Part shown: one piece after another, positions 49,321 to 58,745 of the stretch
Layout of the letters: each line of letters opens with the position of its first letter
Numbering within the stretch: the stretch's first letter is position 1
Source of the DNA: Thermodesulfovibrio thiophilus DSM 17215
GTDB lineage: Bacteria > Nitrospirota > Thermodesulfovibrionia > Thermodesulfovibrionales > Thermodesulfovibrionaceae
Direction: 5' to 3'
Assembly: GCF_000423865.1 (NCBI RefSeq)
Contig: NZ_AUIU01000016.1
Span: 88,323-152,322 of the forward strand
DNA length: 64,000 nt
Made by a program: the position numbers and the translations under genes
Notes under the pieces: generated by a model
Database searches by the model: none
The model's input: the letters and a program-made list of their open reading frames with translations, nothing else
Told to the model about the DNA's origin: nothing

Positions 49321-50265
49321 TTATACAAATAGTGAACTTATTGAAGTTTCTTCATGAATTCTTTTTATGGCTTCTCCTAAAAGATATGCAACTGTAAGAA
49401 CTTTTATTTTGGGACATCTTTCTTTTTTATCATAAACTGGAATTGTATCAGTCACTATCATTTCTTCCAAAACTGAATTATTAATTCTATCGATTGCAGG
49501 ACCTGACAATACTGCATGAGTACAAGCAGCAAAAACTCTTTGTGCACCATTATCTTTTAATGCCTGAGCAGCCTGAATCATTGTTCCACCTGTATCAATC
49601 ATATCATCAATTATTAAAGCATCCTTATCTTTCACGTCACCAATAACATGCATGACCTTTGATACATTTGGAGCATCCCGCCTTTTGTCAATTATTGCCA
49701 GAGGTGCGTTGATTTTTTTTGCAAATGTTCGTGCTCTTTCTGTTCCTCCTGCATCAGGTGATACTACGATTATATTGTTAACAAGATTATTTTTTTTCAG
49801 ATAATCCAGAATTACAGGAGCAGCATAAAGATGATCTACAGGAATATCAAAAAATCCCTGAATCTGTCCAGCATGCAGGTCAATTGAAAGCACTCGGTTA
49901 GCTCCAGCAGTTGCTATCAAGTTTGCCACAAGCTTTGCTGATATAGGTACGCGTGGTTGCACCTTTCTATCCTGTCTTGCATAACCATAGTATGGCATAA
50001 CTGCTGTTATTCTTCTTGCAGAGGCTCTTTTCAGTGCATCAATTATTAAAAGAACTTCCATAAGGTTATGATTTACAGGTGTACAAGTTGGCTGAATAAC
50101 AAAAGCATCAGAACCGCGTACATTTTCTTTAATCTGAACCATTATTTCTCCATCGCTAAAACTGCTTACAGTTGTCTCAGTTAAAGGAATTTCTAAATAA
50201 TCACTCACCTTTTTTGCAAGCTCAGGATTGGCATTTCCAGTGATCAATTTAATACCATCAGGCAT
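49321..50265 (-). CDS. prs: Ribose-phosphate pyrophosphokinase
   Basis: Prs makes PRPP for purine, pyrimidine, histidine and tryptophan synthesis. The N-terminal [35 protein letters not shown], the catalytic loop [22 protein letters not shown] and the PRPP-binding [18 protein letters not shown] are intact. The length of 314 residues is normal. It sits downstream of ispE and tRNA-Gln on the same strand. Confidence 0.98.
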   Translation of the reverse strand: MPDGIKLITGNANPELAKKVSDYLEIPLTETTVSSFSDGEIMVQIKENVRGSDAFVIQPTCTPVNHNLMEVLLIIDALKRASARRITAVMPYYGYARQDRKVQPRVPISAKLVANLIATAGANRVLSIDLHAGQIQGFFDIPVDHLYAAPVILDYLKKNNLVNNIIVVSPDAGGTERARTFAKKINAPLAIIDKRRDAPNVSKVMHVIGDVKDKDALIIDDMIDTGGTMIQAAQALKDNGAQRVFAACTHAVLSGPAIDRINNSVLEEMIVTDTIPVYDKKERCPKIKVLTVAYLLGEAIKRIHEETSISSLFV

Positions 50266-50319
50266 TGTGTCAACTCCTTATAATAAAATTTACTTCTTTT
50301 TTACAATCTTTACTACTGA

Positions 50320-50391
50320 CTGGGGAGGCAGGATTCGAACCTGCGGATGGCGGATCCAAAATCCGCTGCCTTGCCACTTGGCGACTCCCCA
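50320..50391 (-). tRNA. tRNA-Gln (anticodon TTG)
   Basis: The 72-base cloverleaf has acceptor TGGGGAG/CTCCCCA, a three-base D stem GCC/GGC, and anticodon stem GCGGA/TCCGC around TTTTGGA, giving TTG. The T arm is GCAGG-TTCGAAT-CCTGC and the discriminator is G. CCA is not encoded. It lies between ispE and prs and is probably cut from their common transcript. Confidence 0.95.
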
Positions 50392-50411
50392 ATTAAGTAA
50401 CCTGAAATCCT

Positions 50412-51263
50412 CTAATACGACGTTAAAGTCTGAACCACTTTGCACCAGTATCCCTCAAAAATTTTTAATGTTTCATTAGCATCAACTTCGTTATTAAAAA
50501 CACCAAATACTGTAGAACCACTACCGCTCAACAGGCTCATCAGAGCACCCGCTTCTAATAATTTCTTCTTGATTTTTTCTATTTCAGGATATTTCCTGGA
50601 AACACTTTTTTCTAAATCATTCCAAGAATGAAAATTAGAATAAGCTCCCTCATATAAAAGTAGATATAACTGCCAAATATTATTATTTATTTTTTTATAT
50701 TCTGTTGTCAATTCAGTTTCTAAATTTAAAAATTCATATGCCCATTTAGTAGAAATACTGAACTTGGGTTTAACAATTACAAGTGTATATGATTTTTCAA
50801 TTTTTAAAGGCTTAATTATATCCCCACGGCCTTCAACAATACAGAGAGGAAGATTAAAGAAAAAAGGAACATCACTACCTATAGAAGCACCTATTTCCTG
50901 CAAGGTATTTACACCAAGATTAAGGCCCCATAGTTCATTTAAAGCTTTTAAAGTGGTAGCTGCATCAGAGCTTCCACCTCCAAGTCCAGCACCTATTGGA
51001 ATCTGTTTATGCAGTGTTACTTTTATACCTTTTTTAATTCCTGTATACTGCTGTAACGCTATGATAGCTTTATAAATAAGATTATTCACTCTTTTTATTG
51101 GTAGTTCTGTCTGAATTTCGATACCTGAGGAAGGCTCAAAAATTAATGTATCATAAAGATCTATGGCATGCATAAGTGAAATGATATCGTGATAGCCATC
51201 ATTTCTTTTATTTAAAACTGATAAAGCCCAGTTTATTTTGGCAAAAGCTTTGTAGGTGAGCAT
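50412..51263 (-). CDS. ispE: 4-diphosphocytidyl-2-C-methyl-D-erythritol kinase
   Basis: IspE phosphorylates CDP-methylerythritol in the non-mevalonate isoprenoid pathway. It is a GHMP kinase: KINWALSVLNKRNDGYHDI at the start, the ATP loop PIGAGLGGGSSDAATTL (near 90-105) and LLSGSGSTVFGVF near the C-terminus. The length of 283 residues is normal. Its ATG overlaps the stop of the TPR gene by one base. Confidence 0.96.
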   Translation of the reverse strand: MLTYKAFAKINWALSVLNKRNDGYHDIISLMHAIDLYDTLIFEPSSGIEIQTELPIKRVNNLIYKAIIALQQYTGIKKGIKVTLHKQIPIGAGLGGGSSDAATTLKALNELWGLNLGVNTLQEIGASIGSDVPFFFNLPLCIVEGRGDIIKPLKIEKSYTLVIVKPKFSISTKWAYEFLNLETELTTEYKKINNNIWQLYLLLYEGAYSNFHSWNDLEKSVSRKYPEIEKIKKKLLEAGALMSLLSGSGSTVFGVFNNEVDANETLKIFEGYWCKVVQTLTSY

Positions 51264-52927
51264 TAATTTTTTATAAGCTGATTAAGATCCTTTATTTTTT
51301 TCTCTAATCTTTCTTTAACGCCTTCTTCTTTTTCATGATACTTCATTGCTTCTTGCCAAGTTTTTAAGGCTTCTTTATAGTTTCCAAGTTCTTTGTATAT
51401 ATCTCCAAGATGTTCAAGAATAACAGGATCATCCTTTACATATTTTATTGCTTCAAGAAGATACTTCAAAGCATTTTGTTTATCGCCAAGTTTAAAATAA
51501 ACCCATCCAAGACTGTCAATATAGTATCCGTTGTTTGGTTTCAGTTCAACCGCTTTTTCAATTAAAGAACGAGCCTCTTTAAGATTAATACCTCTATCAG
51601 CATAGCTATAGCCAAGATAGTTAAGGGCTTCTGCATTGTCAGGGTCAAGAGAAATTGCTTTTTTCATAAATTTTTCTGTTTCTTCAAACTGACCAAGTTT
51701 ATCAAAAACAACTCCTGCCACAAAATTTACATCTGGATTATCAGGAAATTTAGATATAGCTTTATCAATATACTGCTTTGCCTTTTGATAATCCTTTAAA
51801 TCCAACGCAGTCTCAGCAGCATAAATATAAATTTCAGGGATATTCTCAGCAAACTGCAAGATTTCATCATATATGTTCAATGCCTCTGTAAGTTTTTTCT
51901 GCTTAAAATAAACTGTGGCAAGATTCAAAAATGCATTAATTTGTTTTGGATTAATAGAAATAATATGTTTTAAAACTTGCTCTGCTTCATCTAATTTGCC
52001 TGTTTCAATGTAAACAAGAGAAAGGTAATACATTAAATTCAAATCATTGGGATGCTTTGATAAAAGATATTCAAGCTCTTCAGTAGCCTTATCATACTGC
52101 TTTGTCTGTAAATAAAGCAGTGCCAGTTTTTCATGAATCTCTTCAGGTTCAGATTTTTGTCCTTTAAGTGTTTCAAGCTCTTTTATTGCTTCATCATATG
52201 ATTTCTGAGAGAGATATAAACTTATCAATCTTTCCCTAGCAAAAAGATTTTCAGGATTTAATTCCAATGCTTTTTTGAAACATTTTTCTGCTTCTTTAAA
52301 ATTTCCTTCAAGTTCTTCTACTGCTCCAAGATTTGTATATGCAGGTTCATAATCGGGATTTATTTTAAGAATTGTTTTAAATTTTTCTCGTGCTGATTTG
52401 AAATCCTTTTTTTCAATATAAATCACTCCAAGAAAATGTAGAGCCATTATATTTTCAGAATCTTCCTTAAGTATTTTTTCAAAGGTCTCAATGGCTTTAT
52501 CATACATGCCAGAGATAAGATACAGATTTCCAATTTTTGAAAGAACTTCAATTTTATTTGGGGATTTATCAAGAATTTTTTCATATACCTTAACAGCTTC
52601 ATTAACATTTCTTTCTTTCATATAAATTGCAGCAAGAACCTTCAAAGCTTCAATATTTTCTGAATCTTCATTCAAAACTTCATCGGTGTATTGTCTTGCC
52701 ATTTCTAAATTATCAGTTTTTAAATATGAATCAGCTAAAATGACTTTAAGAAGTTTTGATGAGGGATCAGTTTTTAAAGCTTCTTTATAATAATTGATAG
52801 CGTTATTGAAATCCTCATTTATGACTGAATAATATCCCGCTATAAAATTGAAATAAGCCTGCTCTTCCTGAGCGTGGGTTAAAATTGGTATAAAGATGCA
52901 AAAAAGAATAAGAATAATATAACGCAT
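51263..52927 (-). CDS. Exported tetratricopeptide repeat protein
   Basis: The 554-residue protein has a signal peptide (MRYIILILFCIFIPILTHAQ). More than a dozen tandem 34-residue TPR units then run nearly to the end, for example YDKAIETFEKILKEDSENIMAL and LGYSYADRGINLKEARSLI. A short charged coil closes it. Such proteins scaffold complexes in the periplasm or at the outer membrane. No catalytic domain is present and partners cannot be named. It is coupled to ispE by a one-base overlap. A CATAAT lies five bases before the ATG. Confidence 0.88.
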   Translation of the reverse strand: MRYIILILFCIFIPILTHAQEEQAYFNFIAGYYSVINEDFNNAINYYKEALKTDPSSKLLKVILADSYLKTDNLEMARQYTDEVLNEDSENIEALKVLAAIYMKERNVNEAVKVYEKILDKSPNKIEVLSKIGNLYLISGMYDKAIETFEKILKEDSENIMALHFLGVIYIEKKDFKSAREKFKTILKINPDYEPAYTNLGAVEELEGNFKEAEKCFKKALELNPENLFARERLISLYLSQKSYDEAIKELETLKGQKSEPEEIHEKLALLYLQTKQYDKATEELEYLLSKHPNDLNLMYYLSLVYIETGKLDEAEQVLKHIISINPKQINAFLNLATVYFKQKKLTEALNIYDEILQFAENIPEIYIYAAETALDLKDYQKAKQYIDKAISKFPDNPDVNFVAGVVFDKLGQFEETEKFMKKAISLDPDNAEALNYLGYSYADRGINLKEARSLIEKAVELKPNNGYYIDSLGWVYFKLGDKQNALKYLLEAIKYVKDDPVILEHLGDIYKELGNYKEALKTWQEAMKYHEKEEGVKERLEKKIKDLNQLIKN

Positions 52928-52932
52928 ACAGT

Positions 52933-52938
52933 ATTATG
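52933..52938 (-). promoter_or_regulatory. -10-like box of a probably leaderless TPR-gene transcript
   Basis: CATAAT ends five bases before the ATG and no Shine-Dalgarno is present. Only 28 bases separate this start from the terminator of the preceding unit, so the promoter must be compact. Confidence 0.4.
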
Positions 52939-52955
52939 GCATACTTTAAATGAAT

Positions 52956-52991
52956 AAAAAAAGAGGGAGTTAAAAGACTCCCTCTTTTTTT
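52956..52991 (-). terminator. Strong bidirectional terminator after the Cys-rich peptide gene
   Basis: Arms at 52956-52970 and 52977-52991 are perfect complements over 15 bases: seven A, then GAGGGAGT on one side, and ACTCCCTC, then seven T on the other. The loop is six bases. It starts four bases after the small peptide stop and blocks transcription toward the TPR gene. Confidence 0.93.
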
Positions 52992-52995
52992 AAAA

Positions 52996-53055
52996 TTAGC
53001 ATGAACTCTTGCACTTGCAGGTAGATACGGATTTGCCTGAAACTTTCTTAATCAT
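52996..53055 (-). CDS. Nineteen-residue cysteine-rich peptide
   Basis: The peptide reads MIKKVSGKSVSTCKCKSSC, with three cysteines in the last seven residues (CxCxxxC). A very strong AAAGGGAGGTG site lies at the right distance before the ATG, and a strong terminator follows four bases after the stop. The peptide therefore has its own transcription unit. It could be a small metal-binding peptide or the precursor of a modified (RiPP-type) peptide. No radical SAM or other maturase gene is adjacent; a DUF2148 ferredoxin-like gene lies about 150 bases upstream on the same strand. The family is not recognised. Confidence 0.7.
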   Translation of the reverse strand: MIKKVSGKSVSTCKCKSSC

Positions 53056-53203
53056 TTCAAACACCTCCCTTTCATAGGGATCTACACCTCTTCATGAGGC
53101 TTTATACACTTCATAATTAAATTATATCAATTTTTTACAAAAAATGTTTAAAATTTATTTAAAATTTTCAAAGAATTAAGTAACTATGCGGAAAAGATAA
53201 AAA

Positions 53204-53749
53204 TTAAACAGGTTTTCTATCAAAGAAAATATTCTTGCCCTTCACACTTAAAGGAATACCAAGTATCACCTGTGCATTCATAAGCTTGAGTCTTCTTGCA
53301 GCAGCACCCACAGTATACATAACTCTATTGTCAACTCCGAGTTCTTTGGCAACAGAGACTACCGAACCTATTGCAATTCCAAGATCTACCGCTCTAATTG
53401 TACAGACAGGGCCAGAATACTCAAGTTCATGAGCTTTCTGTTTAAGAATTGTTTTACAGTCATATCCACATGCACCGCAATTGACACCGGCAGGTTTTTT
53501 AAAATTCAAACCGATAAGTATGACTGCTTCAGAATCTCTAACATTCTGAGCATCTCTTTTAAAAAATTTATATACATCTCCTCTGTCTCCGATGCTATCC
53601 AGCTCCTGAGCAAGTTTGTCCTTTTCTTTTTCTGTTACAACTCCTGTAATGATTTCATCTTCTCCTTTTGCCTTTGGTGCTGTTCTGGCAGAAATTAACA
53701 TTATTTTTGCCACAGTTTCAATTACCTCTTTTTCTGGATTAAGCTTCAT
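53204..53749 (-). CDS. DUF2148 ferredoxin-domain protein
   Basis: The 181-residue protein carries the Cys-rich segment NCGACGYDC (about residues 98-106) and VCTIRAVDLGIAIGS, the DUF2148 hallmark. These probably bind an iron-sulfur cluster. The family occurs mainly in anaerobes and its reaction is unknown. The start is placed at MKLNPEKE because AAGGAGGTG lies eight bases upstream; seven more codons are open further up but have no such site. It lies upstream of the Cys-rich peptide gene on the same strand. Confidence 0.85.
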   Translation of the reverse strand: MKLNPEKEVIETVAKIMLISARTAPKAKGEDEIITGVVTEKEKDKLAQELDSIGDRGDVYKFFKRDAQNVRDSEAVILIGLNFKKPAGVNCGACGYDCKTILKQKAHELEYSGPVCTIRAVDLGIAIGSVVSVAKELGVDNRVMYTVGAAARRLKLMNAQVILGIPLSVKGKNIFFDRKPV

Positions 53750-53797
53750 TGCTAACACCTCCTTAACCAATATTGATTTAATATTTTACCATACAGT

Positions 53798-53803
53798 TAG
53801 AAT
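53798..53803 (+). promoter_or_regulatory. -10-like box of a probably leaderless uvrA transcript
   Basis: TAGAAT ends five bases before the uvrA ATG. The intervening bases (ATAGG) hold no usable Shine-Dalgarno, since the GG abuts the ATG. Confidence 0.4.
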
Positions 53804-53808
53804 ATAGG

Positions 53809-56565
53809 ATGCACAATTCTAAGAGAGAGAGTTATCTTATAATTAAAGGAGCACGACAGAATAACTTACAGAATATAGATTTATACATCCCTCACAATAA
53901 ATTAACAGTTATAACTGGAATCTCAGGGTCTGGGAAATCCTCTCTTGCCTTTGATACAATTTATGCTGAAGGGCAATGGCGTTTTATTGAATGCATGTCA
54001 AGTTATGCGAGAGTTTTCATTGAAAAACTTCCAAAACCTGATGTTGATTTAATAGACAATATCAGACCCTCAATAGCACTTGAACAGAGAAATCCTGTTA
54101 AAGGTTCAAGAGCAACTGTTGGAACTCATAGTAATATTTATGATTATCTGCGAATACTTTTTTCAAAAATAGCAAAACCATTCTGTCCGAAATGTCATAT
54201 AGAACTGAAATCATGGAATCCTTCGTTGATAGCTCAAGAGCTTTTAAGCAAATTTTATAATAAAAGAGCATTTATTATTTTTGAAAGCAGGGAAGAAATT
54301 GAAAAACTCATTCAGCTTGGATTTTCAAGAGTTTTAATATTTCAAAATGAGAACCCTCTAGTCATGGAAATGTCAGAAATTAAAGAACCCAATAATAATT
54401 CAAAAATGGTAATTACTGATAGATTGAGAATTACTGACAGCATAAGACTTACTGATTCACTTGAGGCAGCATTTAAAATGGGAGATGTTAAAATTTACAT
54501 TGTTGAAGACAATAAATTACTCAGTTTTTTCTCTGAGCCTGTCTGCCATCAGTGCGGAATGAAAGCTCCAGATCCTTCACCAATGCTTTTTTCATTTAAT
54601 CATCCCCATGGAGCCTGCCCTGAGTGTAAGGGATTTGGTTATGTTCTGGTATATGATGAACATTACATAATTCCTGATAAAGAACTTTCTCTTAATGAAG
54701 GAGCGGTTGAAATATGGGAAAGACCAACTCTAAAATGGTGGAAAAAACAACTTATCAAAGGAACGAAACTTTCAGGTATAAACATAAATCTGCCTTACAG
54801 ATCTCTGCCTGAAGAACATAAAAAACTAATTTTTACAGGAAATCAATATTTTTATGGAATAAATGATTTTCTTGAAGAACTCGAAAAAAAGAGATATAAA
54901 GTTCATGTACGCGTTTTTCTTTCAAGAATCAGAAAGCCTGTTCTGTGCTCCCGGTGTAAAGGAAAAAGACTTAATGAAGCAGCGCTGATGTTCAAGATAG
55001 ACGGGGTTGATATCGGAGACTTGAACTTCATGTCAATAAGCCAGCTCAAACAATGGATTAATTCATTAAATCTGTCTGTGCAAGAAGATACAATTGCAGA
55101 AGAACCTGTAAGACAAATTTTAATGAATCTTGAATTCCTTGAACGAGTCGGTCTTAACTATTTAACACTTGACAGACAGATCAAGACTCTTTCTGGAGGA
55201 GAATATCAGAGACTTAATATATCTAATCAGTTATCAAACAAACTCACATCTACCCTTTATGTTCTTGATGAACCAACAGTTGGATTACACCCAAGAGACA
55301 CAGACAGAATTGTCAAAGTTTTAAAAGAGCTTACAGACTATGGAAATACAGTTATAGTTGTGGAGCATGACAAAGATGTTATATCACATGCAGACTGGAT
55401 AGTTGAGCTCGGACCAGAAGGTGGAAGACAGGGAGGCAAGGTGATCTATTCAGGAGAAATAAACAATTTTTTGAATTTTAACTCTTATACAGCTAATTAC
55501 CTGAAAACATCAGAATTTGCTCCTGTAAAAAATCAAGAGATAGCTTTTAAAAATTTCATAACTTTGAAAAAATCAACTGGACACAATCTAAAAAATATCA
55601 CAGTTCACTTCCCGATGAACGCTCTTACTGTTGTAACAGGAGTTTCTGGTTCTGGAAAGAGTTCTCTAGTGGTTGATACATTTTATAAGGCTGTTGCGGG
55701 CAAATTGGGTATTGATAATCAGGAGCCTCTCGAGTTTGAAGAAATTGAAGGAATAACAAATATTAAAACAATAAAGTTAATTGACCAGTCTCCAATTGGA
55801 CGAACTCCAAAGTCAATGCCAGTTACATATCTGGGTATTTACAGTAAAATACGCGATATTTTTGCATCTAAAAAAGAAGCTAAAATAAGAGGTCTGTCTC
55901 CTGGTGCCTTTTCAGTAAATAGTGCGTTAGGTTATTGTCCCGCCTGCAAAGGAGAAGGATATATTCGAGTGCAGATGTATTTTTTTGAGGACTTATTTCT
56001 ATCATGTGAAGAATGTGAGGGAAAAAGGTTTCGGAAAGAAGTACTGGAAGTAAAATATAAAGACAAAAATATACACGAAGTTCTATCAATGAGCTTTGAT
56101 GAAGCCTACGAATTTTTTTATGAAGACCATGGGTTGTGCGAAAAAATAAAAATTATCAGAGAACTTGGACTTGGGTATCTATTATTAGGACAGCCAGCAA
56201 CCACTCTTTCTGGAGGTGAAGCTCAACGAATCAAAATATGTAATGAGATTCTCAACTCACTTACGGGTAAAAAGTCTTCACTTAAAGGCTTTATTTACAT
56301 ACTTGATGAACCAACTGTTGGACTTCATTATGAAGATGTAAAAAAATTTCTCAATATCATTAAAAGACTGCTTGATAAATCTGCAACAGTAATTATAATT
56401 GAACACAATCTTCAGGTTATAGCTCAGGCTGACTGGATTATTGATCTTGGACCAGAAGGTGGAAATGAAGGAGGTTACCTTCTTTATGAAGGAAACCTCC
56501 AAAACTTTTTAAAAATTAAAAATTCATACACTGCAACATATTTAAGAAAACATCTAAAATCTTAA
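53809..56565 (+). CDS. uvrA: Excinuclease ABC subunit A (divergent)
   Basis: UvrA finds bulky DNA damage and loads UvrB. Two ABC units are complete: Walker A GISGSGKSSLAF (38-49) and GVSGSGKSSLV, signatures TLSGGEYQRL and TLSGGEAQRI, and Walker B VLDEPTVGLHPRD and ILDEPTVGLHYED. The UvrB-binding insert (about 135-245) is present, so this is not the shorter UvrA2 form. Zinc cysteine pairs include CHQCG with CPECKG, and CPACKG with CEECEG. YARVFIEKLPKPDVDLI and SIALEQRNPVKGSRATVGT differ from the usual YARQFL/ISIDQKT text, which marks a divergent branch. At 918 residues it is slightly short. Confidence 0.93.
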   Translation: MHNSKRESYLIIKGARQNNLQNIDLYIPHNKLTVITGISGSGKSSLAFDTIYAEGQWRFIECMSSYARVFIEKLPKPDVDLIDNIRPSIALEQRNPVKGSRATVGTHSNIYDYLRILFSKIAKPFCPKCHIELKSWNPSLIAQELLSKFYNKRAFIIFESREEIEKLIQLGFSRVLIFQNENPLVMEMSEIKEPNNNSKMVITDRLRITDSIRLTDSLEAAFKMGDVKIYIVEDNKLLSFFSEPVCHQCGMKAPDPSPMLFSFNHPHGACPECKGFGYVLVYDEHYIIPDKELSLNEGAVEIWERPTLKWWKKQLIKGTKLSGININLPYRSLPEEHKKLIFTGNQYFYGINDFLEELEKKRYKVHVRVFLSRIRKPVLCSRCKGKRLNEAALMFKIDGVDIGDLNFMSISQLKQWINSLNLSVQEDTIAEEPVRQILMNLEFLERVGLNYLTLDRQIKTLSGGEYQRLNISNQLSNKLTSTLYVLDEPTVGLHPRDTDRIVKVLKELTDYGNTVIVVEHDKDVISHADWIVELGPEGGRQGGKVIYSGEINNFLNFNSYTANYLKTSEFAPVKNQEIAFKNFITLKKSTGHNLKNITVHFPMNALTVVTGVSGSGKSSLVVDTFYKAVAGKLGIDNQEPLEFEEIEGITNIKTIKLIDQSPIGRTPKSMPVTYLGIYSKIRDIFASKKEAKIRGLSPGAFSVNSALGYCPACKGEGYIRVQMYFFEDLFLSCEECEGKRFRKEVLEVKYKDKNIHEVLSMSFDEAYEFFYEDHGLCEKIKIIRELGLGYLLLGQPATTLSGGEAQRIKICNEILNSLTGKKSSLKGFIYILDEPTVGLHYEDVKKFLNIIKRLLDKSATVIIIEHNLQVIAQADWIIDLGPEGGNEGGYLLYEGNLQNFLKIKNSYTATYLRKHLKS

Positions 56566-57675
56566 AAAAGCCCCTACGCCACCATATTCAAGAAGTTTTC
56601 CTCTGTCTTTTTCATCTTTGACAACTTCAACCAGTGCTGATTGAGCAAGTGCCATTTCTGTTGCTCTTTCTATTAAATCCTCAGATTTCATAACACAGCC
56701 ACCGCATTCCATACAGCATTCAACAGACTGAGTTGTCGCAAATCCACAATTCTGACAGATAAATCCTCCAACTTTATGATCTTTTGAAATCACCAGTTTC
56801 ATAACTCTCTTGTCTCTTAAATATTTAAGAACATCATCAACTCCTATCACAGCATTCTCATTTTTCAATGCCTTTATAATAAGCTCAGAAACGGTTTCTT
56901 TTTCTTTTAATTTTTCATATTCTTCAATAAATGGAAGCACTTTCTCAAGAACCTCATCTTTTGAAGCATATTTTTCTAAATTAACTCTTCCTATTATCTT
57001 GGATTTTATTTCATCAGGAAGTAGTCCCATTAATTCAGAAATTGCCTCATCAGGTCCAGCAATAATAAGTCTCCGAATATCTTTATCTTTAAGGAAGCTA
57101 TCAAATTTATCAAGGACATCCTTTAAATGCATTTTTACATGATAATCAATGTGTCTTTCATATCTTTTCTCTGCAAGAGCAAACCAGCCACCTTTTTTAT
57201 GTTTTCCGGGTACATCTTCATGATGAACAATACCATATTCTTCAATATCACCCAAAAAGACTAAAAACACCCTTGCTGTCTTTTTATCAACAAGAAGAAC
57301 ACCATACTTCTGATAGTTATCGAGCAAATCAAAAAGAGGAGAGGTATAAGGTGTTCTATCAATAACCAGATCATCATTAAGTTCCACATTTAAATCATAT
57401 CTCACCCAGAGGTCTTTTTTAACACAACTGTAAACAACAACTGATTTTTTAAAAGACTCTCTTTCACTTTGTAAAAATGATTCTATTTTATCTATATCTT
57501 CTTTACAGGCATTGTAATCTGCTTTGTTTTTTACAAGATTTTTAAACTTTGATAGATATGCCTGTTTTTTTCTTTCCTGAGGAGAAACATTCAAAAAAAG
57601 GCTAACCACAAAGGCATCATCGAAATGTAATTTCTCAAGTTCTTCTAAATCCTTTCTTTCAAACATCTTCCGCAC
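56554..57675 (-). CDS. Vms1/baeRF-type release factor-like protein
   Basis: The 373-residue protein matches the bacterial archaeo-eukaryotic release factor group. It has an N-terminal helical part, a VLRF1-like core (about 130-215) with GVLLVDKKTARVFLVFLGDIEEY and GGWFALAEKRYERHID, and an eRF1 domain 3-like part with LIIAGPDEA. A C-terminal four-Cys zinc ribbon (ICQNCGF and CCMECGG) precedes AQSALVEVV. Related proteins release stalled peptides from tRNA. The catalytic loop usually carries GGxxQ or GGWSQ; here the Gln position is not matched, so hydrolase activity is uncertain. It is convergent with uvrA (12-base overlap). Confidence 0.75.
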   Translation of the reverse strand: MRKMFERKDLEELEKLHFDDAFVVSLFLNVSPQERKKQAYLSKFKNLVKNKADYNACKEDIDKIESFLQSERESFKKSVVVYSCVKKDLWVRYDLNVELNDDLVIDRTPYTSPLFDLLDNYQKYGVLLVDKKTARVFLVFLGDIEEYGIVHHEDVPGKHKKGGWFALAEKRYERHIDYHVKMHLKDVLDKFDSFLKDKDIRRLIIAGPDEAISELMGLLPDEIKSKIIGRVNLEKYASKDEVLEKVLPFIEEYEKLKEKETVSELIIKALKNENAVIGVDDVLKYLRDKRVMKLVISKDHKVGGFICQNCGFATTQSVECCMECGGCVMKSEDLIERATEMALAQSALVEVVKDEKDRGKLLEYGGVGAFLRF

Positions 57676-58732
57676 CTCCTATAAAGTTCTTAAGAATCTC
57701 TAAAAATGAAACAAAAAGACTAAAAACAAGCGGACCAATTATAAATCCAATAAGTCCAAACACCTTGATACCACCAAGAACAGAAAGAAAAATAAATATA
57801 AGAGGTAATTTTACTTTACCTTTTATTATAACAGGTTTAAGAACATTATCAATCGAGCTTATTATTAATGCACCTACAACTGCAAGAATTATACCTTTCA
57901 TAATAAATCCCTTCGCCAGCAGATAAAAGGCAGTAGGTCCCCATACCGCAAAAGCTCCTAAAATAGGAATAAACGATGCAACAGCTGTTGCAAATCCCCA
58001 GAGCGTCGATGAAGGAATATCAAGAAAATAAAAAGTTACACCAAGAATAGTTCCCTGAAGCATCGCGATTAATATGCCTCCATAAAAAGTTGTATAAACT
58101 ATGTTTTTAATTTGACGCCTTATTGAAACTTTATCTATCTCAGAAAAAGGTAAAAATTCTCCAATCTTTTTAACAAAATGCTCTCCATCCTTTAGAAAGA
58201 AAAAAGCCATAAAAAATGTTAATACCATATTGACAACTAAATTAACTATATCACTGAAACCATGAGCAATCTTCAAAGCTCCTTCCTTCATCAGATTTCC
58301 AAGCTCATTTTTAATAAAGATCTCAATTGATGTAATATCACTACCTGTAATAAAACTTAATCTTTCCAGTATTTTTGAAAGTAGTGGATTAGCCATAATG
58401 TTATTTACCAGCTCAAATAGATTCACTCCTCTTATCAGCTCTCCAGCTTCAATGACTATCTGATAAGAAATATACAACAGCGGAAAAAGAAACAGCACTA
58501 TTACCAACAATATGGTCAAAAGAGCAGACACTCCTTTAAATTTAATAAATTTAGTCAGATAGTCAAACACAGGTTGAAACACAAGAGAAATAACTATAGC
58601 CCAACCACCTGATGCAAGAAACGATTTAAGAATCTGATAATTAATATAACCAAGTATGCCAATAAAAAATAGTAAAATCCAGATATAAAAGTTTCTTTCA
58701 AGAGAAAGTCGGTATTTTCTTGATGGGCTCAT
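57659..58732 (-). CDS. AI-2E/PerM-family membrane transporter
   Basis: The protein has about eight hydrophobic segments in the AI-2E exporter (PF01594) pattern, including LASGGWAIVISLVFQPVFDYL near the N-terminus and VALFIPILGAFAVWGPTAFYLL-like text near 245. The C-terminal IGFIIGPLVFSLFVSFLEIL is also typical. Substrates vary and are mostly unknown. The start is placed at MSPSRKYRLSL because TATAAT lies seven bases before it and a TTG 36 bases upstream would overlap the amidotransferase gene without a ribosome site. The protein has 357 residues. It overlaps the Vms1-like gene by 17 bases. Confidence 0.85.
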   Translation of the reverse strand: MSPSRKYRLSLERNFYIWILLFFIGILGYINYQILKSFLASGGWAIVISLVFQPVFDYLTKFIKFKGVSALLTILLVIVLFLFPLLYISYQIVIEAGELIRGVNLFELVNNIMANPLLSKILERLSFITGSDITSIEIFIKNELGNLMKEGALKIAHGFSDIVNLVVNMVLTFFMAFFFLKDGEHFVKKIGEFLPFSEIDKVSIRRQIKNIVYTTFYGGILIAMLQGTILGVTFYFLDIPSSTLWGFATAVASFIPILGAFAVWGPTAFYLLAKGFIMKGIILAVVGALIISSIDNVLKPVIIKGKVKLPLIFIFLSVLGGIKVFGLIGFIIGPLVFSLFVSFLEILKNFIGGAEDV

Positions 58733-58739
58733 ATTTTTT

Positions 58740-58745
58740 ATTATA
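58740..58745 (-). promoter_or_regulatory. -10 box of a probably leaderless AI-2E transcript
   Basis: TATAAT ends seven bases before the ATG, with AAAAAAT between and no Shine-Dalgarno. It overlaps the end of the upstream amidotransferase gene, so the transporter may have its own internal promoter. Confidence 0.5.

Noticed and set aside
53809..56565. Possibility that uvrA is the UvrA2 paralog
   Set aside because: The UvrB-binding insert is present (about 135-245). UvrA2 proteins lack it.
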